This document shows positions 16,996-30,150 of a DNA stretch of 64,000 nucleotides, in pieces. The translations under genes and the position numbers were made by a program. The DNA is from Agaricus subrufescens (taxonomy: Eukaryota; Basidiomycota; Agaricomycetes; Agaricales; Agaricaceae): contig CM057067.1 of NCBI GenBank assembly GCA_029945375.1, positions 1,426,001-1,490,000 on the forward strand. The letters are read 5' to 3'. The notes beneath the pieces were generated by a model, which was not told where the DNA came from, made no database searches, and was given only the letters and a program-made list of their open reading frames with translations. Position 1 is the stretch's first letter; each line of letters begins with the position of its first letter.

Positions 16996-19900
16996 ATGTT
17001 CGCTCGAAGAACCTGCTCTCTTCTTCCAAGGTTAAGCCGATCGCCGTCTTATCTCTACCACGTATATCCACGTCCTCTTCAGCCAGCCTGCCTGTGTATA
17101 CCGCTTTCAAGATTCTCTGCAATGGCCAATCCAGTACCAGATTCCGCCCAGATACCACCCGCCCAAATTCAGCCTGCTGATGGCTTGACTCAACCTCAGA
17201 AACCTGCCAAAGATAAAAAACAGAAAGCCGCTACCGGCTCCGCACACCCCCTGGAGGTGCGTCTTATGTCTTTTTGGGGCTTAAGAAGCACGTCTCACCC
17301 GTCTCTGGCAGCTTCAACCTCCTCCCGAGTTCTTCGATCACCGAATTAAAATGTTTGATGAACTCAAAGTCGAATATGACGCATTTGTTGCTGGTTGGTT
17401 TGTGGTGCTTCTGAAAACAGCATGCTGAATGTATATGGTTTGCAGCGCAACCACGTGAAGAAATTACTGTTACTTTACCCGATGGATCGGAACGGAAAGG
17501 AAAAAGCTGGGAGACATCTCCACTAGATATAGCCAAAATGCTGTCGAAAAGTTTAGCGGATCGTGTCGTTATTGCCAAGGCATGTGTTTGTTGCATGGAC
17601 ATAGCCGGTTGAGACTCATTGTGCGCATATATAGGTGGATGGTGTACTCTGGGATCTTGAACGTCCTCTGGAAAAGTCTGTGAAGCTTGAATTGCTTGAC
17701 TTTGAACACCCTGAAGGTGCGTATATGCATCTGACTATTTTCGAAATACGCGCTAACCCTCGTCACTAGGCAAGAAAGTTTTCTGGCATTCCTCTGCCCA
17801 TGTTCTTGGTGAGGCTGCCGAACGTCATTATGGCTGTCACCTATGTATCGGCCCCCCCACGGATGAAGGATTTTTCTATGAGATGGACACGGACAGACCG
17901 GTTTCCAACACTGATTACCCGTCCCTTGAAAAGTTGGCAGACTCAGCAATAAAAGACAAGCAGAAGTTTGAACGTCTGGTTGTATCAAAGGAAAAACTAC
18001 TTGAGATGTTTAGCGTAAGTCCGCTGAAACTCTGCCATGTCGGTTGATGCTAATTATAGGTCAGTACAACAAATTCAAGAAATATATCATCGAGTCAAAG
18101 ATTCCCGATGGCACGTCCACCACCGTTTATCGTTGCGGTCCTATGGTGGACCTTTGCGTGGGGCCGCACGTTCCTCATACAGGAAAGATCAAGGCCTTCA
18201 TGGTTACCAAGGTACCTTTCGTATTTTGGACGTTCTTGTCTTAATTTGATTAATGTCATTGTCAGAACTCCGCGTCGTATTTCCTCGGAGATTCCAATAA
18301 TGAATCCCTTCAACGTATCTATGGCATCTCTTTCCCCGACAAGAAGCAAATGACAGAATACAAAACTTTCCTTGCCGAGGCTGCCAAGCGTGACCACCGC
18401 AAAATTGGTAAAGAGCAGGAGCTCTTCTTTTTCCACGACCTTAGCCCAGGATGCTGTTTCTTCCTACCCCATGGCACGCGCATCTATAATGCACTTCTTG
18501 AACTCATGCGCGAAGAATATTTCAAGCGTGGATATCAAGAAGTCGTGTCTCCGAATATGTACAACAGCAAACTCTGGGAAACCTCTGGACACTGGCAGAA
18601 CTATAGGGATGATATGTTTTTACTAGACGTCGAGAAGGAGAAGTGGGCACTGAAGCCCATGAATTGTCCCGGCCATGCTTTGATTTTCGATTCGAGGGAT
18701 AGGAGCTACAAAGAGCTGCCAATCCGGATGGCAGAATTTGGTATCCTTCACAGAAATGAAGCTTCTGGTGCTTTGACTGGTATGACTCGTGTGCGGAGAT
18801 TCGTACAGGACGATACACATGTATTCTGCATGCCATCTCAGATTAAAGAGGAAATCAAGGCTCTCTTCGACTTCATGAGACACGTTTACGGTCTCTTTGG
18901 GTTTGAATTCAAGCTCGAACTTTCCACACGTCCAGACAACTATCTTGGCACGATAGAGACTTGGGATGAGGCCGAAAAAGTATGCTTTTTATTTGACTCT
19001 GGTGGTACCCACTTGACGGGTCCTCTTTCCTAGCAACTGAGAGAAGCCCTGGATGCTAACTATCCAGGCCAGTGGGAACTCAATCCAGGAGATGGCGCAT
19101 TCTATGGACCAAAGATCGATATCACGATTCGCGATGCCCTTCGTCGATCATTCCAGTGTGCTACTATTCAGCTTGATTTCCAATTGCCTGAACGGTTCAA
19201 CCTGAAGTATCGTTCCGCGGATGAGGCTGCGGCTAGACCGGTCATGATACACCGTGCAATTCTAGGCAGCTTCGAACGTTTCATCGCGATCATGACAGAA
19301 CACTTCGCCGGAAAATGGTATGCACTCGATCGTCATTTTTTAGGTTACGCCAACTGAAAAATTTGCAGGCCATTCTGGCTCTCACCTCGGCAAGTTCTAG
19401 TCATTCCCGTGGCAGCTCCTTTCGTGAGTTCCATTCCACAAATACCAATGGGCTGTGCTGAGAGATTGAAAATCTTTCTCTTAATCCTTTCTTCCACTTT
19501 CTCGAACGCTCTGGTCCTGCCCTGGGCCTTATGCTTCACAGAAAGAATATGCCTCTGAAGTGGCGAGCCGTCTATTAGACCTTGGGTTGTGGGCTGACGT
19601 CGACAACGGCGAGAACACGCTGCCCAAGAAGATTCGAAATGGTGAGATTGCGCAGTACAACTTCATCCTCGGTCAGTATTCCCCACTTGACTTGGTGTTA
19701 AAATTTTTGGCTAATCAGAGGTTTCCACATACTCCAACCCAACCTCGTGCAATGCTGTACAACATTGGTGCTGCGATCTCCAAACATCTTCAAAAAATCT
19801 CGTTTGGTGCCTCGTGGTCGATGTGCTGCGCTTCCGCATATTGTTATGTTCACCTCGATCGGACCCCGAACACCTGGTGGCGCGTGGCTGTGGCGTGGCA

Positions 19901-20174
19901 ATGCTTATAATTCTTGGGGTCGCTCGGGTCCTCCACAAACATGTGGATGTTGCTGGAACTTTCGATCCGTTGATCTGTTTTTGAACGGGAAAATCTTTTA
20001 CTTCGTCGGAATATAGTTGTTGGCCAGGAAGAGCTCGATGCGCGTTCAGTGAATGTACGCAATCGCGATGACGTCGGCACGAAGACACGTTCGGAGACGA
20101 TTCCATTAGATGAAGTCGTTCAGAAACTCGCAGCACTCAAGAAGAATCGAAGTTTGCAGAACAAATTAGTATAA
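16996..20174 (+). CDS. Threonyl-tRNA synthetase, probably cytosolic and mitochondrial isoforms
   Basis: Class II synthetase that charges tRNA-Thr. After an N-terminal extension come the TGS domain ([15 protein letters not shown]), the editing/SAD domain ([16 protein letters not shown], zinc-type HxxxH), the catalytic core with MNCPGHA, motif 2 ([23 protein letters not shown]) and motif 3 ([16 protein letters not shown]), and the anticodon-binding domain ([10 protein letters not shown] ... YNFILVVGQEE), ending at TAA 20172-20174. Cys, His and His of the zinc site are present in MNCPGH, DDTH and MIHRA. The ATG at 17122 ([10 protein letters not shown]) starts the cytosolic-type protein. An in-frame ATG at 16996 adds 42 residues rich in Arg, Ser and Leu with no acidic residue ([15 protein letters not shown]), as in mitochondrial presequences. 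One intron (19672-20016) is 345 nt. Confidence 0.95.
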
Positions 20175-21926
20175 AGTTTAAAAGCAAGTTTAAATTGTAG
20201 ATGCAGAGGAAATTTTGGGGTTGGATTTCTGTGTGTGCGCCATTTTTGACTTTTCTGGAAGTGGGTCTACTACTTGCTTTTGTTACCACGAATAGGGAAG
20301 CACTAAACTTAGAGAGGCTGTGATTGCTTTGATTTGGCTGTGTTGGTTGAACAATTTGTCCGGAGGTTTGCGGAAGAATTTTACGATAGTAGCATCAAGC
20401 TGGCATAGTTTTCAAGCCGTAGTTGCCCTCGATGTGTGCCTTCTTGAGCACCGCATCCATGACAGCTGTGCTTCTTCGAGAAAAATGAATGGAAGACGGA
20501 TATGTGCCTGACAAGTAAACCATGATTGGCTACTTTACTTCACTGGATCTCTTAGCTTTACCTTGGCCCAATACTTCAACATATTGATTTTACGCGCACT
20601 CAATGCTGACAACGGTTCTCATAGGTCTGCCGTGAGCGTGAACAGCCTTATGTCTAGGATCTAGCATGACGCGATTTCGCGTTCTCAAATTATGTCTGCC
20701 CTTAATTTTCGGGGTAATAAATTAGGTTCTAGGAACAGATATAGGCGGCTAATGTTAACTAAACATTTCTCCTTGAGAATCCGGCGGCGTTGGCCACGGA
20801 TCTTTCCCTCTGTCTCATACCAGGTACTCGGCCATGATTCGAACATCGAGATTTGCTCCAGATGCCTCTAGGCTAAGATCCGACACACCATAGACCATAC
20901 GTTTCGTCTGGGGTCCCAAGTATAATGATGGAATTCCTGTGGATACGTACACTGTATCTGCCAGTTGCTACTAAATGCTGCAAAGTCTCTCCTGTGTCAG
21001 ACCCACTTATCTCGAGTAACTCTTAAGTTTCACCGACCTGATAGGCTTTCGCCCAGAGCCTATACAGTTGAGACAAAGATAGTACTTAGTAGCCTCACTA
21101 TTTCGACAATTTACAAGTACTCTTAATTGTTGTACACGGAAGATTTTCACAAATGATGATCCCGGTGGAGTCATTATATGATCGGGCATTTTGTCAAAGT
21201 CACCGAGGAGTAGATCGTATTGATCCTCGTTTTTGCTTTGCTATTTCCCATTAATTCACTCCACCGCCGAACATATGGTAATGATTTGTGTTGCTAGTCG
21301 AGAAGGACATTTTTTTGACAGATCGGAGAACGCTCTACCCGGAGTGATGGTCAACTTCAAAAGAACCTGGAAAAAATATTAGGGGAATCTTTCTCGGGCC
21401 CCGCGAGCTGCGCAAGAAGCGGTAAGAATACGTGTTCTCAAGGCAGTGGTCTCGTTGGCAATGCTAGCACCAATAGTTTTTAGTTGAAACACGGACCAGT
21501 TGCCCGTTAGCAAGGTCCTGCTGTTGTTCACGGCCTTTCCCTGTTAGAACTGCGAAGGACCGCCGGTGAATGTAACCAAAAAAAGTATAGCGCCAATGTA
21601 GCGCTTGCGCAATGGCGAGATGGAGTCTTGAGAAGAGGTGATGTACTCACTGCTTGGAGCAGGGATTTGGTTGACTTATAGCTTTGTCGGAAATATGTGC
21701 ATAGCTTTCGTTCTTTAAGCGAGTTGGTGTCTGAACGAATCATCTTTCGTGGCGCGACTGCGACTTGCAGCACAGCCCTAAATGTCCCAAATGTGTTGAC
21801 CTATTTTAAGACATGACAATTATAGTCGTCTATGTGAGTGGAAAATGCTAGAACATTCCTGAAAACAAAATATTACCCATCTCTTGGGTTTGTAAATAAT
21901 CTACAGATATACAATTGCTCGATTTA
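20175..21926. other. Intergenic, between convergent ThrRS and VPS15 genes
   Basis: About 1.75 kb between two convergent stop codons; it must hold both 3' UTRs. No gene, RNA gene or repeat was recognised. Confidence 0.5.
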
Positions 21927-24900
21927 TCAAGCCTCCAACTGGTCAACCCGCCATACCTTAACTACACCTGCGCGGTCACCGCTGATGATTCCTCCTCTAA
22001 ATGGAGAATCGATGCAAGACAGCGTTGTAATGACATCTTGATGATTCTTCAACAAATTCTGCTGATTATGGGAAATTAAGGATATTCGCTGTGCCGGCCG
22101 ATTGCTATGGACGCCACTGGGAGTCGGTGGACAAGTTTCGATGTACATCGATGTGTTTCCACTAGACGCACTGCTGAAACCTTGTCAATTCCAGGTTCAT
22201 ATTAGCAAACAATCCCTTTACCTAAATGATGGACGCTCTTGTTCCGACTCCAGGCCACAAAGCACAGCAGTCCTTTCAATTTTTCCCATATCCCAGAATC
22301 GGATTTTTCTGTCTTCCGATCCTGTAATCATGAAACCTTTCCCAACACTCCTTGACAGGTTGGAATCAACCATGAGGTCATTAAATCCAGATCTCGGAGT
22401 CATAGAATGTCCACCGAAATCTAAGCCGACGACCATGGCCCTCACGTCGGGAGCAGGTGAAGGTAACATCTCTGTTTTACTTACCTCGGGGAATCCTCCA
22501 GGTAATCCTCCTCCCGATCCATCACTCATCCCCGCCTGGCTCTGCGCGTGTCTAGCACGAACTAACGCCGCGATAGCGTCTGCCGGAGACATATCAGCGC
22601 TAGTCGCGACTGCGCTCGGTGGTTCTGGTATCGGATCCGACATGATCCCGGTTCTCGTCACAAACATTTCCACTAGCATTGACTTCTCGACGTCCCAAAC
22701 CTCCACCAGGTTAGATATCTTGCGCTCCGATGAATTCTTTTTGGAGGTTTCAATTGCAACCATAATCCATCTCCCTCTTCCCTTTGACGGGTGGACAATG
22801 CATTGATGAACGCGGACTGAACGGCCAGCCGCAGATGCTGATACACCGACATGCCAACTCTTGAGCATGAGTCCAAATCGTCTATCCCATAATGTAAGAA
22901 CGCCAGCTGACGTCCCAACAATAATCCAAGTGCGCTTGCGATCGATGCAAAGACACGTGATGGGTCCATAATGCCTTGGGTTTTCTAGTTTTTGCAGTAC
23001 GCGCATCGTGCGCAGGTCCAGAATAATGATATTAGAGTGCGTAGTCGCGAGTATCAAATTTGATGCCGAATCTGCCCACGTTTTGTTAGCACAAGTAACA
23101 GCATTTATGCAAGCGATAACGAACCACAGTTGTAATGAACCATACTTGTAACGTACTCCCCGGGATTATCAACTCGATATTCCCTTATGACTTGTGGCTT
23201 GCCATATTTTGGCAGGGAGCCACCAGAAGTAACATGCACCCTCACAACATGTACACTCCCGTCATCCGCCGCGCTCGCAAAGCAGTGCGTCGTTTCCAAC
23301 ATACATAAACACTTTACGCGCGCATGATGTTGTCCGTAAGTGTGTCGCGGTTTACTCGTCACATTTCTCTCCAACCTTGCCGAATCCCAGATCTTAACTG
23401 TCTTATCATCTGATGCAGTGATGAAGAACATGTGATCAGGAGAGACAGCAATAGCAGTAATAGCTTCAGAATGAGATGTGAGATTTGCGATGAGACTAAC
23501 TTCAGTACGGCGACTTGATCCGTCACGGGGTGCAAACGAATGCCGTCCAGTTCCTCGTCTTCGAATGGGCCCCTCATGCACTTTCGGCCCAAAATCGTGC
23601 TGTAATTCACGGTTATTGTCCAAGTATAAGTTTTCTAAAAGGTGGCTAATTCCTGGATCTTGGCCGTCTACGCCATCATTCCAATCAGGGGAGCAGATCA
23701 TGGGAATGTTGAAGGCTTACCGTAAGTGGATATGGGCTGTAAAGGAGTATGTCTTGACCTGTAGGGACGGCTTATCGTTGCTACAGACGCAGGTGACGAC
23801 CTCCCCGATCTCTCCGGAGAACCCTCTTGATCCTTTGAAAATTTCGAGTGGGCATCCAACAACCCAACAGCGTTGGTCTTGCTCGATCCGACAGCAGGTG
23901 CAGCCTTTGCACTATCCATGATGGCGCCCCCACCTAGCTGAAGCCGACTGAGCGTCCTAAATGATGTTGAATTTGTTCCCGAGACAACGCTCTCAGTGGG
24001 GCTTCCGGGACGATCAACCGACCCAGGGGGTGCTGTGAAAGGATACGGTATCACAGCAGAAACGACAGATGGAGGTGGTGATGGTATCGTAGAAGTAGCG
24101 GAAGCAAGAGGCGAGCCAGGACTCGGAATAGGCGACAAGATGTTCTTAGTCTCTCGTGGGGAATGAAGGAGACTGGGCCCGTGTGCAGTAGTCAAAGATG
24201 AAGTAGATCCATTGATCGTAGCTAATCGTCTTTTCAAGTCTTCGAAGGGAGCCCCAGTGCTACCAGTGGGACTAGCGGTTTCTATACTTGATAGTCGAGA
24301 GGGTTTCGGTGGGCCAAGCACTGGAGTTCGGGTTGAAGACTGGGCTGATCTACGGGACCCTGGCGTCGCGGAAGTGGCAATTGACAATTTCGATGAGCGA
24401 GGAGCAAACTCTGATATGGAACTGCGAGCGCGAAGAAAGACGGTTTGTGGCACGACACCCAACTTCTGAAGCTCGACATCACCCGTGACCTTGAGAGTTT
24501 TCCCTGTATCCGGCTCGGAGATAAGCCTTGAAGAGAAACTGGATGCATATACTAACATCAGCGTTGGGGCGGTATATCAAGACAAGCTGTACCTAGAAGT
24601 TGCATTGGCGAGCCTGAAGATATATTCCCGCATCGCGTTGAGTTTCGTTTCATCACTGGAGGTCATCCCCAATTGTTGTAACTTCCCAAATTGTGCTTCG
24701 TCCCTATTTAAAAAGCTCATGAGCATCTACGTAAATACCCTAAAGACGGGAACTTACTCTTCAGATTTAAATTTCGCGATAGATCCAGCTCCTTTCCTTA
24801 AGGAGACAACACTCTCCTTCGGGGATTCAGTTTTATTCGTCTTCTTACGACCTCTCCAAAAACCGGTCTTGTCTCCTTTCATAGCCCACTGCACCGAAGC

Positions 24901-27900
24901 GTCAAGTATCTGTCTGGGCAGCTAAACGGCTTTAGTAAACCGGCAATGGGAAGCGGAATCTGTTTTTAGCTCACTGGGCACTCTAGGACAGTCAGTAGAC
25001 TTTGTTCGTCGATGGATACCACATCTGACTTCATGAAGTGTTTCAAGGAAGGGTACAAGATGCACCACACATCGGTAGAAGGTAGATGCTGAGCGGCAGA
25101 AGTGATGAATGATGTAGCACCTAGACTTTCACTTAAACAAATTCTGCCTCCAATTCGTAGAATTCAACTATACCTTGTCTTATCCACACGTTAGGATGAT
25201 ACAAGAACCCAAGTGTTGCACTCATTAACTCCCAAATCCGCATCTTCTGGAACAATCCGAGTTCACATAAACTCGTGAGGGCGGCCAAAACCCTCGCTAC
25301 GACCGTCTCTTCAACGTCTAATATGCCGGCGTCAATCATAAGCCGTAACACGAAAGAGTTATAAACTCACCAGAAAGAGCCTGGATCATTAGTGGTAAAA
25401 TGTAATCTTCCAGACTCCGACCCCCGGCACAAGCGGCTACATCCACGATGCTGTCAAAGAAAGCATACCGTAACAACCAATCACGATCATTAAGATAAGT
25501 AATCATATGGCTTAGAAGCACGTCGTTCGTTCGTTGCCGGCCAAGAAAGATGCAGAGAGAAGATATGTCTCGGAGAACAGCGCGTTTGACAACGCTTGAT
25601 GGATCTACAAGAAGAGTCGAAAGATGTTCTTGGATGTGCATTTGAAGTTCCTGCATGCTCGCATCATATGATACCTAGTAATATGAGCTTTAAACTCGAA
25701 TGATACTATGAAACATGGACTTGCCTCAAAGTGTGCGTTATCCGAGTCATGGGTATCAGATGATAGGACGAAGGTTCCATGGGCTTTCAGAGCTTGACCC
25801 ATCTCAAGATACCGCACTGCGGTCTCTGCTAGCTGTACAATGCATTGCGCATACATACAACGGACAAGAACTTCGGGATCTTGAACAAGGTGACGGATGT
25901 TGGGTATTATGTATTCGGGAAAGATTGAAGCATTTGAGGGCGTGATGACGGTGACTAAAATGAGCTATCTGGGTGTTAAGTTGATCACCATCAGAGAATG
26001 CATGTAGGCTCACAACTTGCATCAACGTTCTCAGAGCAGATGCACGGACTAAAGCAGATTCATCATGCAGAAGCTCTACAATGTACGGGATCATGCGATC
26101 CAACTTGGCCTCGTCTGTAAGGTGAGGTGACAGGGCGAGAAAGACATCCAAGGCTCGAATTTTTGAACTCGGTAGTGAGCAGTTTCGTATGTTTGCTGTT
26201 ATGAGAGCAAGAAGAATAAGAGCGGGACCATCTAGGACAGGCCAAATATTAATTATTGCACTCAGAGTCAGCGGGTTATGTTCACCTTCGAGGGCAGAGC
26301 GTCTTCCGCTACGTAATGTGTGTAGTTTGGAATCGCGATTAGGTAGATGTAATTCGACGGGTAGCATATCCTGACGCCAAAATTTAGTCATGCTAACTAG
26401 GATAGTGTGGGGCGCCTAGTGTACCTTACCTGGAAAGGTTTAGATAGGGGAGTAAACGTGGTGTAATCTATTTGAACATTCATTTCTGGCGCGTCTTCGG
26501 ATGGTTCTTGAATAATGTATGGTTCTATGCTCTCATAATCCGCCCATATACGCTCGAGCCTATGATCAGAGTCGCTTGGAAGTACGTCTGTGCCCGTAGG
26601 GGTAGGGGGAACAGTGATGTTGGAGTTAGACGAGCTGGCCTTCACGGTTACATTTGATGTAGAGGGTGTCATAGGGGGAGGCGCAGAGGAAGGGCTCGGG
26701 GGAACTTCGTTGATAGATGCAACATAGTTGTGGAGGAAGGAATAAAAGGATTCCGGAAAGACGGTTCCGCGTGAGTTGTGCAGCAAAGTGTCAAATGTAG
26801 GACGCTGGTTCGGGTCAAGAGATATCATCTGTTTGATGAGGCTCTACCGACGAGATTAGCTGGTTTCGGGCAGGTATGATGGTGGAGAACGCACTCTTAT
26901 ACCCTCATCTTCGATTTGAGCCAGCGGTGAATCCACATTATACTCCCCCTCCCTGTACTTGTACAGTTGGCTCAGCGTAAATAGAGGCGCCCCTTCGAGA
27001 AATAGCTCTGCGATTACACAACCGGTGCTGAAGCAGTCCATAGCTTCGGTCACCCTTCCATCCCGCTTTCCTTCAAGCTCGCCCATAGCAATCTTGGTCT
27101 TTTTGGAACTGATCTCTGGATTGTCCGCAGCAGTAAAGAAACGTTCTGGCGCGATGTAACATGTTCGACGTCCGGAGGCGTCAAAAAAGAACGAAAAGTC
27201 GGACGGGTCATCCAATGGCAAGAAGGTAGGTTTGTAGGAGGCGAAGTCGGTAAGATATATCCAGTTCCAGGATGTCACAAGTATGTTCTCAGACTTGATA
27301 TCGCCATGTGATACCTTGCGATTGCGAGCATCCCGAAGTGCGTTGAGGAGTTGGAAGGCGATCCATCGTTTCTCCACCATTGTGAGAAACGGTCGCGTAC
27401 TTCGAGTATGAATGAAGTATTAGCAAGGCAAAAGGGCGAGAGTTGCACAAAGACGAACCTAATTCGGTCATAGAGATTGCTCGCGAGCCACTGCCGTATG
27501 ATATAACCGGCCTTCTCTGTTTCAACGAAAGCCTGGTAGTTATATACATTGGCAATATCAGCCAATGCTTCCTTCTCAACTGGAGAGGGTTGTGCATCAG
27601 TCTCTAGTGACAAGAGTGTGGAATGGAAGACCGAACCTTTGAGGCGTCGGTGGTATATTCTCAAAGAAAGGCCGGGATCTGGTTTAATGAACACTTTGAC
27701 GACTAGGAAGCCATTTCGATGGCGGCATTTGACAGTCTTCAGAAAACGCGCCGAACCAAGACTACAACACTGGAATAAGCATATTACTCGGACGCGAGTG
27801 GCGGGTCATTGTGTACCTCTTGTCATATACGATATCTCCACCGAGTTCGGCGATGAATGAATCCAACGCACCCGAAGTGCGAGTGAAATTGAAGCCAGAG

Positions 27901-27914
27901 TGCGTATTGCCCAT
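21927..27914 (-). CDS. VPS15: VPS15 / PI3-kinase regulatory subunit 4, protein kinase-like
   Basis: Regulatory subunit of the class III PI3-kinase (Vps34) complex in autophagy and endosomal sorting, on internal membranes. The start at 27914 gives MGNTHSGFNF, an N-myristoylation signal as in the family. The kinase domain has the family-typical variant loops VSHGDIKSENIL and LTDFASYKPTF (HGD and DFA in place of HRD and DFG). Then come HEAT-type helices (about 26370-25140; LTDEAKLDRMIPYIVELLHD, LVRASALRTLMQV, DRDWLLRYAFFDSIVDVAA), a Ser/Pro-rich linker of about 270 residues (24550-23727), and C-terminal WD40 repeats (HSEAITAIAVSPDHMFFITA, DDKTVKIWDSAR, HQDVITTLSC, GDRAGVVKVWRVDQLEA) up to the stop at 21927. 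At least 14 short introns are needed; one example is 53 nt, joining Y at the codon for Asp in YDGQDPG. Estimated length is about 1,700 aa, longer than the human protein, mostly because of the linker. Confidence 0.93.
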
Positions 27915-30150
27915 TTAAGCTTGGACTACAGTTCAGACCTCAGGGCTTTAGCATGTTAGGGTGAGCGGGGTCGAGGCGCATAAACGTGATTCACCTAACT
28001 CGGTCACTTCCCGCAGTGCACAATCCTGCACAAACATCTAGTTCCTCTCCGACCGCAATCTCTGGCATTCCATTTATCTCTTCCTCATGGTACCCGGCAA
28101 AGAAATTGGCTAGCCCAAATCACTCACGGAATCTATAAGGACGAAGCAGAATCATATCTTTGTCGCCTATGCGTCCAGCTCAACGGAAAGGTCTTGTCAC
28201 TGTCCCTGAACTCTGCCGTAAACACACGGTTGGCCTCAGGCGGCCTACTCATTGGTCCATCCACCGGTGTCATCGAGGATTGACCTATCGGCTCAAATGG
28301 ATACAACAAGTGCAGCGTACAGCTCCCTCGGAAATCGGCATGAAATCCAGAAACCCACAGGTTGATACTCGTTGAACCTCATTAAGCTACACATCATCGT
28401 TTCATGGGATCCTCATCACAAACTATCGGAGAAAATGGACATAGGCTTATTCCACTCTCAACTTCAAGTTATACATGCTAGGGGATCTAGGACCCTGCAC
28501 GATAAAAATCCTTCAATCAACAATCAACAAACTTGGCCTCAACCTGTCAGCACTGGAACTTTTATCGATAGCACTATGATGGAAAATCATTTCCTGAATA
28601 TCCCGGTCCTATTCATCCTGTTACATGTGTTACGAGTCCGGGAAAATCATGTTTCATACGGGTGACCTAGGCTTCGCTAAAGTGTGTATCATGGAAGCGC
28701 ATGGGCAAGTATTTCCTTAGGGTCTGCTCCAGTTTGGAGTTCCGCATATTGCTTGGATAAACAAGGAAGAAACTCAAAAGGAGAAGAGGCTGTGCGGGAC
28801 GACCTACCAACGCAACCCCTTGTGGAAATTGCCGTAGATGTACTGCCACTGTGACCCCCCTTCAATTCTACAAATCTTCAAGAGTGTATGCGTCCTTTGC
28901 TGACACTCAGGCTCTCCGCGAAGTACAGTAACACCTCAGGGGAACTGTTCTACGTCAAAGCCATTATCTAAGGTGCGAACTTTTTCCTGAAATTTGACAA
29001 ATGTATTTATGGATTTCGCACCCAGACTATTAAAGAATATGGTTACAATAAGACCAAGAGTCTTTAACCCGGGGTCAAGGTGCTAGTTGAATACTGAGGT
29101 AGCATGTGCTACTTGCGCCCGCGGCGGCCTGGGATTTGAATCAACGTTCAACATCTGCGGTATTGTCGTTTCATGATTACAAGCATCGCATGACCCTTCT
29201 TTCTCCACACAACGCAACCACCTCAGGCCGCTATCTAAATTTCTCCTTAACGCATCTCGGTTCGACTTCTCGCGGGCGTCACCGTCCCTCGAGAGGATGC
29301 GCGGCGATACTATCAATCTGTCCGTCGATTCCCTTTACATTACCATCCCTAGACTGATCATCCCTGCTAAATTCCGCTAGTCTATATCGATTATGGGCGG
29401 CAAAGCGGTCCCTGTGAGTTATTAGTGGAAATGAACAACATCATACGAAATGGGCGGCACCCGAAATCCATTCTTCTAGAATCACACTCGTAACGAAATT
29501 GGCATTAGGAAATTAAAACCCGATGAGTACTAATAAAGCTTTATGCTTTTGTGGCGCACACAGACGACCTTGGTTCCTACAATATCGCACTACCGGACTC
29601 TTCCCTGTGGTATACCCTACGCAGATAGCCAAAATTGATCGCGGCGATAATCAGAGTCGTAGAAACAGTTCTCCGCTGCGCCTACGAATAATACGCCAAC
29701 ACCAGTCGGTAAGGCTCAGCAAATACCCCAAAAAAGGTTGTCGATCTTGAAGTACAAACCCTTTGGCCAGTCTGGAAGCAGAAAAGCTCCTTGGTGAATC
29801 CAAAACGTCGGTCATAAAATTTTGTCCCAGTAATTTATGTTTATATAGGTAACTATAGGTGAATTGCCAGTCCCTTTATGTCTGCAGTCTGCTTTAACAA
29901 ACCAACTCGATCCCTGCAGAGAAGCGGCCTCGGTGTATTGATTAACTACTAGCAATTGTCAGTCATAACTATGCATAAAACCCGGTGTCTTTCAAGTAGT
30001 GTCTACCTGACATCTATAATTTGCATGTGTGACTATGATGATAAATATGATAAATATGGCAGATGATCAAAAAACGTCATTAGTAGTACTCGGCTCAACT
30101 TCACCGCATATCACCACCATCTCCCGTCTTTTAAAAATTTTTCCTCACTC
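27915..30150. other. Intergenic, 2.2 kb, with a possible decayed WD-like fragment
   Basis: Promoter side of VPS15 and upstream region of the DUF1308 gene. No intact gene. Around 28160-28285 one plus-strand frame reads GKVLSLSLNSAVNTRLASGG, which resembles a WD40 blade, but it ends at a stop soon after and the neighbouring frames are broken. The rest shows nothing I can name. Confidence 0.35.

Noticed and set aside
19711..20136. 141-codon minus-strand frame overlapping the end of the ThrRS gene
   Set aside because: It is partly antisense to ThrRS coding exons and has no family features; the long intron explains the rest.
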